Positions 1-5,863 are shown, counted from the stretch's first letter. The stretch: DNA of 17,057 bases from an uncultured Bacteroidales bacterium (GCA_937910305.1 CALEPS010000006.1:1-17057), one strand, 5' to 3'. Notes: generated by a model not told the origin, from the letters alone. Numbers and translations are program-made.

Positions 1-131
1 CCAGCAGCCATTAAAACAAGGAGTGACGGCATATTACCGCCTTCTTCTTTGACAAAAGCAACTGCTTTGGTTTTGAGATTGTTAATCTCTGTAGAAAGTT
101 CAAGTCCTTTCTTTAATAATTCTGGGTTCAT
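1..131 (-). CDS. Unknown phage protein, N-terminal part only
   Basis: An open frame begins with ATG at 131 and runs off the left edge after 43 codons without a stop. The peptide starts MNPELLKKGLELSTEINNLK and continues with a lysine/glutamate-rich stretch and a short hydrophobic segment (SLLVLMAA). There is no Shine-Dalgarno sequence; the leader is A-rich (aaaacaaaacaatt before ATG), which is normal for Bacteroidota. It lies 23 nt downstream of the DUF4494 gene on the same strand and belongs to the leftward operon. I do not recognise the family. It could be a recombination or DNA-binding protein, but nothing visible decides this. Confidence 0.6.
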   Translation of the reverse strand, partial: MNPELLKKGLELSTEINNLKTKAVAFVKEEGGNMPSLLVLMAA

Positions 132-154
132 AATTGTTTTGTTTTAATTGGTTA

Positions 155-577
155 TTACTTTATATTATTCTCCGGGCGGAGGATGTCCAGCACCGGCGAC
201 TTGGCAATCGACAATATCTCGCAGTCAAAGGCCGCAAGGTGTTTGTAATGCAACTCCTTCAGCGCACCGTCGATGGTGTTGTCCTGCACCAGCACTTTGA
301 CGGCTTTGCGGCTCTCTTTGTCGCCGTCGATGGTGATCATCTCCACCTTTGCCTCGTACCAGTTCTCACCGTCACCGGGGAAGATGTCGAATAGATGCCG
401 TTTGCGTATCTGCGGTGTCTCGCTATCGCCGAAGACAAACGGCTTGATCTCGTCCATCACTTGTTTCTCTGCGTCGGCGCAATTGACCGCCTCCACGAGA
501 TAGGTTTCTTTTACTTTGGCGGGGTTGTCCTCGCCGGTCTGCTTCTCATAAACAGCCTTTACTTCATGAAAAATCAT
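155..577 (-). CDS. DUF4494 domain protein
   Basis: The 140-residue product opens with MIFHEVKAVYEKQTGEDNPA and has the KVKETYLVEAVNCADAE segment typical of DUF4494 proteins, which are common in Bacteroides phages and mobile elements; the family assignment is from memory of that pattern. The whole length fits a single small alpha/beta domain: strands around residues 1-30, an acidic middle with FVFGDSETPQIRKR, then EMITIDGDKESRKAVKVLVQ. No signal peptide, membrane segment or catalytic motif is visible. The function of the family is not known to me. It sits in the leftward early operon, 21 nt downstream of the Gly-X repeat gene, with an A-rich leader and no Shine-Dalgarno sequence. Confidence 0.85.
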   Translation of the reverse strand: MIFHEVKAVYEKQTGEDNPAKVKETYLVEAVNCADAEKQVMDEIKPFVFGDSETPQIRKRHLFDIFPGDGENWYEAKVEMITIDGDKESRKAVKVLVQDNTIDGALKELHYKHLAAFDCEILSIAKSPVLDILRPENNIK

Positions 578-598
578 AATCTTTCGGGGTTTTAATAA

Positions 599-1294
599 TT
601 AAACATAACTCTCTCGTACTTGACGGATGACATCAGAGCCATACGAATCAGCCGTGAGATTTAGGAAATACTCGATGGTGTATTTCTCATCCATCTTCAC
701 TCCTTTGGCTTTGCAGAACTCATCCCTGCCCATCGTGCATGAACCTGTAAGGATATGATGCCAATCGTACAACTCCTTGCCGGTTGCCTTCGTTCTGAGG
801 GTCGGATATTGCTTCTTGAACTCCGCTATACGCTCTTCCAACGGACGTGCCTCCATATCCTTGGCGGTAGCATCACGCATGGCATCATGGGCTGTATCGC
901 CGTGAGCAAACGAGTTGCCTACCTTGGCTATATAACAGTCTTTGAGCGTGAGGTCGTCACGTAAGATAGCACCGCGAGCGATAGCACCACGGATGCTGTA
1001 GATTAGCGTTGGTGTGTAGTCTATTCGATAGACATGATGTCCGTTGAAGATTTCTACGTCATCGCCAGAGCCATAGCCATAGCCATAGCCAGAGCCAGAG
1101 CCAGAGCCAGCGCCAGCGCCAGAGCCAGCGCCATAGCCATCGCCATAGCCATAGCCATCGCCATAGCCATAGCCAGAGCCAGAGCCATAGCCATAGCCAT
1201 AGCCAGAGCCAGAGCCATAGCCATAGCCATAGCCAGAGCCATAGCCAGAGCCTATAGCCAAGAAGTGTTTAATCTTTTCTTCTAACATTGCCAT
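599..1294 (-). CDS. Phage protein with 32 Gly-Tyr/Ser/Asp/Ala dipeptide repeats
   Basis: The preferred start is ATG at 1294, giving 231 residues, because GAGGAGG lies 7 nt upstream. An ATG at 1315 is possible but has no such site. The first 12 bases overlap the end of the DUF6948 gene, suggesting coupled translation. Residues 1-14 form a short helix-like lead (MAMLEEKIKHFLAI). Residues 15-78 are 32 uninterrupted Gly-X dipeptides. Residues 79-231 are a globular domain with CYIAKVGNSFAHGDTAHDAM, then a charged helix (PLEERIAEFKKQYP), then DWHHILTGSCTMGRDEFCKA and a C-terminal YGSDVIRQVRESY segment. The C-terminal domain looks like one that recurs in Bacteroidales phage proteins, but I cannot name it or give a function. 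Cys, His and Trp in the DWHH...C...C stretch could bind metal; this is speculation. Confidence 0.82.
   Translation of the reverse strand: MAMLEEKIKHFLAIGSGYGSGYGYGYGSGSGYGYGYGSGSGYGYGDGYGYGDGYGAGSGAGAGSGSGSGYGYGYGSGDDVEIFNGHHVYRIDYTPTLIYSIRGAIARGAILRDDLTLKDCYIAKVGNSFAHGDTAHDAMRDATAKDMEARPLEERIAEFKKQYPTLRTKATGKELYDWHHILTGSCTMGRDEFCKAKGVKMDEKYTIEYFLNLTADSYGSDVIRQVRESYV
1061..1252 (-). repeat. Hexanucleotide tandem repeat (32 units) coding Gly-X
   Basis: Each unit is GGC followed by TAT, TCT, GAT or GCT on the minus strand. The tally is 15 Gly-Tyr, 11 Gly-Ser, 3 Gly-Asp and 3 Gly-Ala. Glycine is always GGC and every second codon has the form [T/G][A/C]T, which suggests recent expansion by slippage from one unit. 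All six frames stay open across the array, which explains the spurious Ala-Ile/Ala-Arg and Ala-Met/Ala-Leu open frames overlapping it. Changes in copy number keep the frame. Confidence 0.97.
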
Positions 1295-1584
1295 ACTACA
1301 ACCTCCTCGATACATTTAGCGGCTTCAAGTGAGCAAGGAAGAACCTCGATGACGCCGGAGATTTGCATACTCGGTACGACTTGCGTGAACTTGCAAGCGT
1401 CCGGATCCTTGACACCTTCGTTTGCCATCTGAGATAGCGATGCGGCGCCGGACCAATACCATATGCGGCGGCAGTCATGCAGTTCAACAACTCCATTTGT
1501 TTTGTCGTGCTCTGCGAGAGTGCCGAAGAATACTCCGGCACGGTCAGCACGAATGATAACTTTCTTTCCTGTGTAATCAGTCAT
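1282..1584 (-). CDS. DUF6948 domain protein
   Basis: The 100-residue product matches the DUF6948 pattern as I know it: a VIIRADRAGVFFGTL segment near residues 9-23, then VVELHDCRRIWYWSGAASLS (32-51), an acidic loop, and SGVIEVLPCS (76-85). The RRIW.W.GA motif is the clearest mark. The family is found in Bacteroidota and phage genomes and has no known function to me; it looks like a small beta-rich domain. The leader is A/T-rich without a Shine-Dalgarno sequence. Its 3' end overlaps the start of the Gly-X repeat gene, so the two are probably translated together. Confidence 0.83.
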   Translation of the reverse strand: MTDYTGKKVIIRADRAGVFFGTLAEHDKTNGVVELHDCRRIWYWSGAASLSQMANEGVKDPDACKFTQVVPSMQISGVIEVLPCSLEAAKCIEEVVVWQC

Positions 1585-1589
1585 AATTA

Positions 1590-1733
1590 TTAGTTTTTAT
1601 ATAGTTTATATTTGCGTATGATAACATACGCCGCATCAGCAGCATAAAAAGGGTTTGACTTACTTCCAAAGCGAGCAAGTATTACTCTTCTGGAATGACG
1701 ATCAATAGCGGTGTGTCTAATTCTATTTTTCAT
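1590..1733 (-). CDS. Small basic protein, 47 residues
   Basis: An ATG at 1733 opens a 47-codon frame ending in TAA at 1590-1592. The product begins MKNRIRHTAIDRHSRRVILA and ends YVIIRKYKLYKN, so it is strongly basic (many Arg and Lys, few acidic residues). It fills most of the gap between the DUF6948 gene and the 44-residue gene and ends 5 nt before the next start. No Shine-Dalgarno sequence is present; the leader (caacaacacaacaat) is A-rich like other starts here. Family unknown. Support is the tight fit in the operon and the plausible leader; length alone does not prove it is real. Confidence 0.55.
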   Translation of the reverse strand: MKNRIRHTAIDRHSRRVILARFGSKSNPFYAADAAYVIIRKYKLYKN

Positions 1734-1782
1734 ATTGTTGTGTTGTTTGATTGTTCTACTTCATAAATAATATTCAATAGGG

Positions 1783-1917
1783 TTATTGGGTTTGCCATCC
1801 TCCGCATCTGAACTTATTGATAGCGTCTAATTGTTCCTGATGCGACTTGCCTTCAACGGAATGCCACATGGCTCGGTAGCGTTCGCATAATGCATCAAAT
1901 TTTTCTTCTTCTGTCAT
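1783..1917 (-). CDS. Small protein, 44 residues
   Basis: An ATG at 1917 opens a 44-codon frame with stop TAA at 1783-1785. The product begins MTEEEKFDALCERYRAMWHS and ends KFRCGGWQTQ. It looks helical and charged, with two cysteines. The start is 6 nt after the stop of the methyltransferase fragment, as expected for an operon gene. There is no Shine-Dalgarno sequence. Family unknown. It could be a small phage-encoded modulator, but nothing shows that. Confidence 0.55.
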   Translation of the reverse strand: MTEEEKFDALCERYRAMWHSVEGKSHQEQLDAINKFRCGGWQTQ

Positions 1918-1923
1918 ATTGGG

Positions 1924-2514
1924 TTATTCGTTAATACGTTTTGCTAATGCTTCACAGAGGGCCGTGCTCATATTTACCTCTACGGCATTACCGATGTATT
2001 TCTTCTGCTCGGTCTGCGTGCCAATCAGCGTATAGTCAGTACCGAAGCCCATGATGCGTTTGAGTTCCGGGACGTTCAGCATGCGCATCTTTATATCCAC
2101 AATACCAAACATCGCCATAAATTCTTTGATCCGGATCATCGCTTCCGTATCGTCCTTATAGATGACGACCGCCAACTCTCCCTTTTTGGTCGTTATAAGA
2201 TAGGGCGGTGTCTTATCCATGCGGGCTACGAGCGTGAAGCTTGGATCGTCGATGCTACCGCCTTTTGAGCGATAGGTCGGGTTCATAAGGAATTGGCTTT
2301 GCTCAACCGTGACGAGGTTCATCTTCGGTTTTGCCGTGACCGTGTTCGCAGGCTCGTTTATGCTTGCAGTACCGTAGTACGAAGATAGAAAATTCGCCTC
2401 TACCAGCGCATGGTGGTCTTTGCAGGTTATCGCGCCGCTCGGTTTGTCGATGCTGACGTTTTTGTCATCCGGATTGCCTCCGAACTGCTTGACTAATTGC
2501 ATGAATGTGTCCAT
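1924..2514 (-). CDS. C-terminal half of a DNA cytosine-5 methyltransferase
   Basis: The 196-residue product carries only the target-recognition and C-terminal part of a C5-methyltransferase. Repeated segments of the form S.dePa.TvtakpkmnLV (residues 20-110) match the region before motif IX in Dcm-like enzymes. IKMRMLNVPELKRIMGF (about 140-156) matches motif IX context, and QKKYIGNAVEVNMSTALCEA (about 169-188) matches motif X. The catalytic motif IV (PCQ), the AdoMet loop (motif I) and motifs VI and VIII are absent. The start has AGGAGG 8 nt upstream, so it appears to be a deliberately translated gene and not a random remnant. The next gene upstream is YopX, not the missing half. Either the enzyme is split and the other half lies elsewhere, or this is a decayed or repurposed fragment. 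Confidence 0.8.
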   Translation of the reverse strand: MDTFMQLVKQFGGNPDDKNVSIDKPSGAITCKDHHALVEANFLSSYYGTASINEPANTVTAKPKMNLVTVEQSQFLMNPTYRSKGGSIDDPSFTLVARMDKTPPYLITTKKGELAVVIYKDDTEAMIRIKEFMAMFGIVDIKMRMLNVPELKRIMGFGTDYTLIGTQTEQKKYIGNAVEVNMSTALCEALAKRINE

Positions 2515-2517
2515 GGG

Positions 2518-2955
2518 TTATTCCTCCTTTAATAATTCCGGGTTGTCGTGGATATTGCCGATGACCTCAAATTCAAACTCATCAAGCCAGCGTTGAGTAA
2601 TACCACCTCCTAACATATCGGCTCCGATTAGTTTTGTACAGAACATCGCTTCCTTGTCTGAATAATAAACGGCGTGCTTTATCTCGTCACCTTTAGAACC
2701 ATAAGTGAGAATTATATCCCCCTCGTAAATCTCCTTTCCGTTCTTGTCATGCAAGCCGATAAACTGACCGATGGTGTCTTGTTGAACCTCTACTTGGATT
2801 TCTCCGATAGTCGTGTTCTTTGGAATAGGTGTGTTCTCCGGAATGATGAAATGGTGGATGTGGTCTCGTTCATCATTGTGGTGCATACAGAAATAACTAC
2901 CTATCACCCATTGGCCTTCTTTGGTCTTTCCTCTGAACTTAATTTCTCGTGTCAT
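2518..2955 (-). CDS. YopX family protein
   Basis: The product shows the YopX family pattern from end to end: REIKFRGKTKEGQWVIGSYF at the start, DTIGQFIGLHDKNGKEIYEG (residues about 60-79 from this start), then GDIIL, and EFEVIGNIHDNPELL at the end. The family is widespread in phages of Firmicutes and Bacteroidota; its role is unknown. The ATG at 2955 is chosen over 2961 because GGAGG lies 7 nt upstream of 2955 but only 1 nt from 2961. It ends 3 nt before the methyltransferase fragment gene, so the pair is likely co-translated. No membrane or signal segment is seen. Confidence 0.9.
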   Translation of the reverse strand: MTREIKFRGKTKEGQWVIGSYFCMHHNDERDHIHHFIIPENTPIPKNTTIGEIQVEVQQDTIGQFIGLHDKNGKEIYEGDIILTYGSKGDEIKHAVYYSDKEAMFCTKLIGADMLGGGITQRWLDEFEFEVIGNIHDNPELLKEE

Positions 2956-2979
2956 ACTCATTCCTCCAATTTTGAAAAG

Positions 2980-3384
2980 TCAAAATCTACCTTTGTATAG
3001 GCATAGAGCAAATTCTATATGCTCTATGCAATCTTTGATTAAAGGTAATAGCACGCCATTCCTTGACCATCTGTCAAATTTCACACCAACGCATATTTCC
3101 CACATTTCAATCAGCCTACCAGCCGACCAGCAGGGAAGGACATCTACATTATCCCATTCAAAGAGGGATGGATTTTCTGGATAGAAAACATCATTATAAC
3201 CCTTTGCGTATGTTGAAAATGTGTGTGGTGTATTTCTATTTCCTGGTGGTATTATTTCTATTGGGCAACACTTATCTTTTACATAATAACAGCAATCAGC
3301 GCTATCGTCAGGCACGCCCAACTCTAACAGCCTCTTTGACTGCTCCGGGGTGGTGTAATTGTTTTGTAGTTTCTTAATAGCCAT
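2980..3384 (-). CDS. Unnamed phage protein with EQSKRLLELG N-terminus
   Basis: The longest frame starts at 3462, but AGGAGG lies 7 nt before the ATG at 3384 and the upstream part is shared with the neighbouring gene, so 3384 is preferred (134 residues). The N-terminal TTPEQSKRLLELGVPDDSAD segment is one I associate with a common but unnamed family in Bacteroidales phages. Then come CCYYVKDKCCPIEI, a PCWSAGRLIEMWEIC segment typical of that family, and a C-terminal cysteine-containing helix. Five or more cysteines (positions about 31-40, 85, 93) could be structural. Its start follows the stop of the 65-residue gene by 2 nt. Function unknown. Confidence 0.78.
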   Translation of the reverse strand: MAIKKLQNNYTTPEQSKRLLELGVPDDSADCCYYVKDKCCPIEIIPPGNRNTPHTFSTYAKGYNDVFYPENPSLFEWDNVDVLPCWSAGRLIEMWEICVGVKFDRWSRNGVLLPLIKDCIEHIEFALCLYKGRF

Positions 3385-3386
3385 GA

Positions 3387-3584
3387 TTAGTCCTCCTGTT
3401 TTTCTTTTTTCTTCATCTGGAACACTTCTTCCGGCGAGACGGTCTTGCTGATGTCCTCGCATGTCGTTGTTACCTCGCAGCTGTCAAAGGCTTGTAGGAA
3501 AGCAGGCAGTTCGGACACAGGACGCTGCGTCTGTATCATAAAGTCACGGATGAACTGCTGGCGTAATGTGGTATCAGCTTTCAT
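3387..3584 (-). CDS. Unknown small phage protein, 65 residues
   Basis: The product begins MKADTTLRQQFIRDFMIQTQ and ends in a lysine-rich tail (QMKKKEKQED). It looks helical and soluble, with two cysteines near the middle. The start has AGGAGG 7 nt upstream. The stop and the next start are separated by 2 nt, and it begins 2 nt after the end of the small membrane protein gene, so its place in the operon is firm. I do not recognise the family. Confidence 0.72.
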   Translation of the reverse strand: MKADTTLRQQFIRDFMIQTQRPVSELPAFLQAFDSCEVTTTCEDISKTVSPEEVFQMKKKEKQED

Positions 3585-3586
3585 GG

Positions 3587-3745
3587 CTATTCCTCCTTTT
3601 GTTTCTTCTCGATCCGTTTATCCATAAACTTATTTAACGCTTCCAGCAAAACACTTCCGCCTCTCTCCAAGCCTTTGTAATAGCCGTATGAATAAGCTGC
3701 GAAAACAAGTATGGTCATGATCAGACTTAATATCACTAACTTCAT
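3587..3745 (-). CDS. Small single-pass membrane protein, 52 residues
   Basis: ATG at 3745 opens 52 codons ending in TAG at 3587-3589. Residues 1-18 (MKLVILSLIMTILVFAAY) form one hydrophobic segment; the rest is SYGYYKGLERGGSVLLEALN followed by a basic tail ending KKQKEE, probably cytoplasmic. The upstream AGGAG is 7 nt from ATG. The stop is 2 nt before the next start. The small size, N-terminal anchor and basic tail are common in phage host-takeover or accessory proteins, but no function can be given. Confidence 0.72.
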   Translation of the reverse strand: MKLVILSLIMTILVFAAYSYGYYKGLERGGSVLLEALNKFMDKRIEKKQKEE

Positions 3746-3748
3746 ACC

Positions 3749-4063
3749 TTATCTCCTATTACTTTGTTTCCGGATTTGTTCTTCACGGCGTTCTTCGATG
3801 CACCATAGGTACACCAGCCGTCCGATGAGCGGTATGTTGATACATATACACACGGCGGCTACCGCTGCCAGCCATGTCTCCATTATTCCCATGTACATTG
3901 CTGCGCCCTCAATAAGCGATAATACGGTTAATACTGCGACGGTCCGCAAGCGGTTCGCCTGACGGGTTGCTACGCGTTTTTCTCTCGATACCCATGCCAC
4001 TGCTGCGTTCTTTTGGTGGTTCCAAGCAGTCACACTGCCTGCATAAATACTTGTTGTTGCCAT
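3749..4063 (-). CDS. Unknown membrane protein, 104 residues, two membrane segments
   Basis: A basic, soluble N-terminal part (residues 1-40, with NHQKNAAVAWVSREKRVATR) precedes two hydrophobic segments, roughly residues 41-60 (VAVLTVLSLIEGAAMYMGI) and 63-85 (WLAAVAAVCICINIPLIGRL). A highly charged tail follows (CIEERREEQIRKQSNRR). Both ends are therefore likely cytoplasmic. The start lacks a Shine-Dalgarno sequence; the leader is accaacatcatt. It is the first of the close run of genes going left from here, 36 nt after the DNA-binding protein gene. Family not recognised. Confidence 0.72.
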   Translation of the reverse strand: MATTSIYAGSVTAWNHQKNAAVAWVSREKRVATRQANRLRTVAVLTVLSLIEGAAMYMGIMETWLAAVAAVCICINIPLIGRLVYLWCIEERREEQIRKQSNRR

Positions 4064-4099
4064 AATGATGTTGGTTTTAGAAATTAAACTTTATGTTTA

Positions 4100-4363
4100 C
4101 TACCGGCACTCTGCCGTTTTTCTTCTGCCCGGACGGACACTCACCTCCTGGTACTCGTCATGGTCCTCGATGAACTTGTCCACCTCACTTTTAAGATAGA
4201 GTTTCTTTCGCCCTCTCATACGTGGTCTGAGTCCCAGATCAAGATAATGCTTTTTGAGAGAAGCCAATGTCTGCTCGTTGGTGTAACCCATCAGCTCGCT
4301 ATCGCCAAAGATATACGATCTGTCGCTTAATGGTACCACCTTCATTTTTACTCTTCCTGCCAT
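4100..4363 (-). CDS. Small HTH-like DNA-binding protein
   Basis: The frame is open from 4438, but that part lies in the tRNA-like gene, so ATG at 4363 is preferred (87 residues, MAGRVKMKVVPLSDRSYIF...). The order of predicted elements fits a MerR/excisionase-type winged helix: a helix around YTNEQTLASLKKHYLDLG, a basic turn RPRMRGRKK, then LYLKSEVDKFIEDHDEY. The conserved K(K/L)Y.k.evdkfi ending is typical of short phage DNA-binding proteins. It starts 24 nt downstream of the tRNA-like gene on the same strand, so the two may share a transcript. A role in excision or early regulation is plausible but unproven. Confidence 0.66.
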   Translation of the reverse strand: MAGRVKMKVVPLSDRSYIFGDSELMGYTNEQTLASLKKHYLDLGLRPRMRGRKKLYLKSEVDKFIEDHDEYQEVSVRPGRRKTAECR

Positions 4364-4386
4364 AATGGTCTTGTTTTTTGTTTGTT

Positions 4387-4509
4387 TGGCACGGTAGGCG
4401 GGATTCGAACCCGCGATGATCTCCGAAGAGGAAGACAACCCGAAGATGTCTTGATGCTACGAAATCTCTTGCGAGACAGTACAGCCTTCGACCACTCAGC
4501 CACTACCGT
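4387..4509 (-). tRNA. tRNA-like gene, Ser-type (class II) frame, anticodon unclear
   Basis: The 7-bp acceptor stem is perfect: ACGGTAG (4509-4503) with CTACCGT (4397-4391). It is followed by G and an encoded CCA (4389-4387). A D arm GCTGAGTGGTCGAAGGC and a T arm GCGGG-TTCGAAT-CCCGC follow the class II (Ser) pattern, and CTC-TTCG-GAG fits a variable arm. Between the D and T arms there are 68 nt, about 30 more than a normal Ser tRNA. They fold as TCTC-GCAA-GAGA, then AAGACA...TGTCTT capped by CTTCGG, then the variable arm. No standard 5-bp stem with a 7-nt loop is found; the closest (loop CTTCGGG, possible anticodon UCG) has a U-U mismatch at the loop. It may be a modified tRNA, an interrupted tRNA or a tRNA-like structural RNA. 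Confidence 0.62.
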
Positions 4510-4511
4510 AT

Positions 4512-4527
4512 GCGGCCTTACGACCGC
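4512..4527 (-). other. Hairpin with GUAA loop just upstream of the tRNA-like gene
   Basis: On the minus strand GCGGTC-GTAA-GGCCGC forms a 6-bp stem (one G-U pair) with a GNRA-type tetraloop. It ends 2 nt before the acceptor stem of the tRNA-like gene. It may be a processing signal or part of the same RNA fold. Confidence 0.5.
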
Positions 4528-4594
4528 TCTCACGAAAATCAATAAGTTACTTGTTGCAAGACTCTCACTTGCCTCCGCCGACGCTTCGGCTGGA

Positions 4595-4807
4595 TTATTG
4601 TATCCGCGTGATCAGCGTGACGGAATGGTCGGCTTTGGAGTGATGCACGCTCCATACGCCAAGACCGGCTTTCTTCAGTTGCGTGCAAGTGCTCTTGATC
4701 GAAGTGTACTTGCATGTCCGCGCCGGTAGTTCCCTCTTCTCGCCAACCACCATTGACTGGAGATACTTCCTCGTTTGAAAATGTACCGTTTCAAATTGAC
4801 TACTCAT
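4595..4807 (-). CDS. Unknown small phage protein, 70 residues
   Basis: The product begins MSSQFETVHFQTRKYLQSMV and ends HHSKADHSVTLITRIQ. It is basic, with a VGEKRELPARTCKYTSIKST segment (about 21-40) and an LKKAGLGVWSV segment (about 44-54). The pattern (V-G-E-R near the middle, V-T-x-I-T-R at the end) resembles small early proteins I have seen in Bacteroides phages, which have no known role. The leader lacks a Shine-Dalgarno sequence. It is followed by an 85-nt gap before the tRNA-like gene, long enough for processing signals. Confidence 0.66.
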   Translation of the reverse strand: MSSQFETVHFQTRKYLQSMVVGEKRELPARTCKYTSIKSTCTQLKKAGLGVWSVHHSKADHSVTLITRIQ

Positions 4808-4827
4808 ATTCTATATTGTTTTTTGAT

Positions 4828-5091
4828 TTATATACTTAACTTCTTTTCTTTTCCGGCAATTATCTCGAACGATAACGAACCGTCCCTCTTGAGCTTGATT
4901 ACCCCCTTTTCTGCGTGCATCGACTCAATCATCTTGCCGATGGCGTAGATATTGATGAGGGCGTGTGCTTTGTCTTTCTTTGAACTGATATTGATGGCTA
5001 TTCCTACAACCTCTACTGCATCCATCACTTCCAATCCCTCTATAGCCGCAGCCACCTTCTCTGCTCTATATTGCAATTCTTCCTCTTTCAT
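4828..5091 (-). CDS. Unknown phage protein, 87 residues
   Basis: The product is rich in Glu, Lys and Ala: MKEEELQYRAEKVAAAIEGL followed by a hydrophobic AVEVVGIAINI stretch and a helix around KDKAHALINIYAIGKMIESM. It ends with a beta-like KGVIKLKRDGSLSFEIIAGK. A helix-strand mix with no cysteines, signal peptide or membrane segment fits a small cytoplasmic protein. Its ATG overlaps the stop of the upstream gene by 4 nt, so translation is coupled; the nearest purine-rich site is a weak AAGGA. Family not recognised. Confidence 0.72.
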   Translation of the reverse strand: MKEEELQYRAEKVAAAIEGLEVMDAVEVVGIAINISSKKDKAHALINIYAIGKMIESMHAEKGVIKLKRDGSLSFEIIAGKEKKLSI

Positions 5092-5543
5092 AACTCAATT
5101 TCCTTTTCTATTCCACACAGCCGCAGCGCGTGCTGGAGTTCGTGAACGTAGAGGATATGCTTTTTCACAAAACCACTTGCGATAGTGCTTACTTCAAGCC
5201 AGAAACTATTCTCGCATTTCCATAGCATTGTACTCCATATAGCACCCATTTCGCCCCAGCAAGGCTTATCAGATATGCCTACTTGCGTCTCTTTGCCATA
5301 ATTCTTCTCCAATATCTCCTGTGTTAGCGGAATGGGAACCAAATCTTCTTCTTTTATAGATATTTGTGACCCATCTTTAAGTGACTTGAATGTAATACCG
5401 CCTTCATTAACACTTGATACTTTTATTATGCGCCTACTTACCTTATAGCCTCTATCAGTCATTACGTCACCATCAAAATATACTTTATGTGTGACCCAAT
5501 CACAAAATACATAATCGCCAATCATTAAATCTGTTGCTTTCAT
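5088..5543 (-). CDS. Phage protein of the MKATDLMIGD...HELQHALRLCGI type
   Basis: The 151-residue product opens with MKATDLMIGDYV and ends with KKHILYVHELQHALRLCGIE, a combination I know from many unnamed Bacteroidales phage and mobile-element proteins. The middle has a beta-rich N-terminal part (VSRRIIKVSSVNEGGITF), an EEDLVPIPLTQEILEKN linker and a Trp-rich segment (CWGEMGAIWSTMLWKCENSF). The N-terminal part looks like an SH3-type barrel, but this is only an impression. It overlaps the neighbouring genes by 4 nt on both sides (ATGA junctions). GGAGG lies 6 nt upstream of ATG. Function unknown. Confidence 0.82.
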   Translation of the reverse strand: MKATDLMIGDYVFCDWVTHKVYFDGDVMTDRGYKVSRRIIKVSSVNEGGITFKSLKDGSQISIKEEDLVPIPLTQEILEKNYGKETQVGISDKPCWGEMGAIWSTMLWKCENSFWLEVSTIASGFVKKHILYVHELQHALRLCGIEKEIEL

Positions 5544-5794
5544 ACCTCACCTCCGTTATTGATTACAATACTTGCGTCCATGCCAACCATATGAGACTGG
5601 AGTACCTCGTTAAACACAGGAATACTCAGCCCGTGTGCCGAACATACATTGACACGAGCCTGAGCTACGAGTTTCTGCCAACCCATACCCATGACGACTA
5701 CGTGAGGATTCAACCCACGCAATCGCCTGATCTCCACTTGAACTTTCTCCTTGAAATTGTCAATGGAAGAACTGGAATTAAACTTTGTAGCCAT
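5540..5794 (-). CDS. First gene of the leftward operon, unknown, 84 residues
   Basis: This is the gene closest to the leftward promoter at 6024-6055, with a long leader of about 220 nt. The product begins MATKFNSSSSIDNFKEKVQV and contains EIRRLRGLNPHVVVMGMGWQ, then a helix around KLVAQARVNVCSAHGL and a short VVINNGGEV-like end. It is soluble and mildly basic. By position it could be a Cro-like or antirepressor gene, but no HTH is evident and I do not recognise the family. The stop overlaps the next start by 4 nt. The leader is A/T-rich with no Shine-Dalgarno sequence. Confidence 0.72.
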   Translation of the reverse strand: MATKFNSSSSIDNFKEKVQVEIRRLRGLNPHVVVMGMGWQKLVAQARVNVCSAHGLSIPVFNEVLQSHMVGMDASIVINNGGEV

Positions 5795-5831
5795 GATGTT
5801 GATATTTTTTTATTATTTTTGTTTCAAATTA

Positions 5832-5863
5832 TTTGGTAAAGTTATTTTCTTTTTGTATCTTTG
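5832..5863 (+). promoter_or_regulatory. Bacteroidota-type promoter toward the 6144 repressor gene
   Basis: TTTG at 5832-5835 and TATCTTTG at 5856-5863 are 20 nt apart, matching the Bacteroidota consensus TTTG / TAnnTTTG. Transcription should start near 5869-5871 and run rightward. The -33 element lies inside the left copy of the 12-bp inverted repeat. Confidence 0.75.

Noticed and set aside
1061..1252. CRISPR array or diversity-generating retroelement target
   Set aside because: Units are 6 bp with no spacers, so it is not CRISPR. Changes are at fixed codon positions in a tandem repeat and no template repeat or reverse transcriptase is seen.
1034..1285. Ala-Ile/Ala-Arg and Ala-Met/Ala-Leu repeat proteins in other frames
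   Set aside because: The hexanucleotide array is open in all frames. Only the Gly-X frame has a ribosome site and a long non-repeat domain.
4348..4542. Minus-strand frame through the tRNA-like gene
   Set aside because: It is a by-product of the RNA gene sequence; the C-terminal part overlaps the DNA-binding protein gene in another frame.
4382..4729. Plus-strand open frame of 115 codons
   Set aside because: It runs antisense through the tRNA-like gene and the 4595-4807 gene, and its start lies in the tRNA acceptor region. No family or leader supports it.
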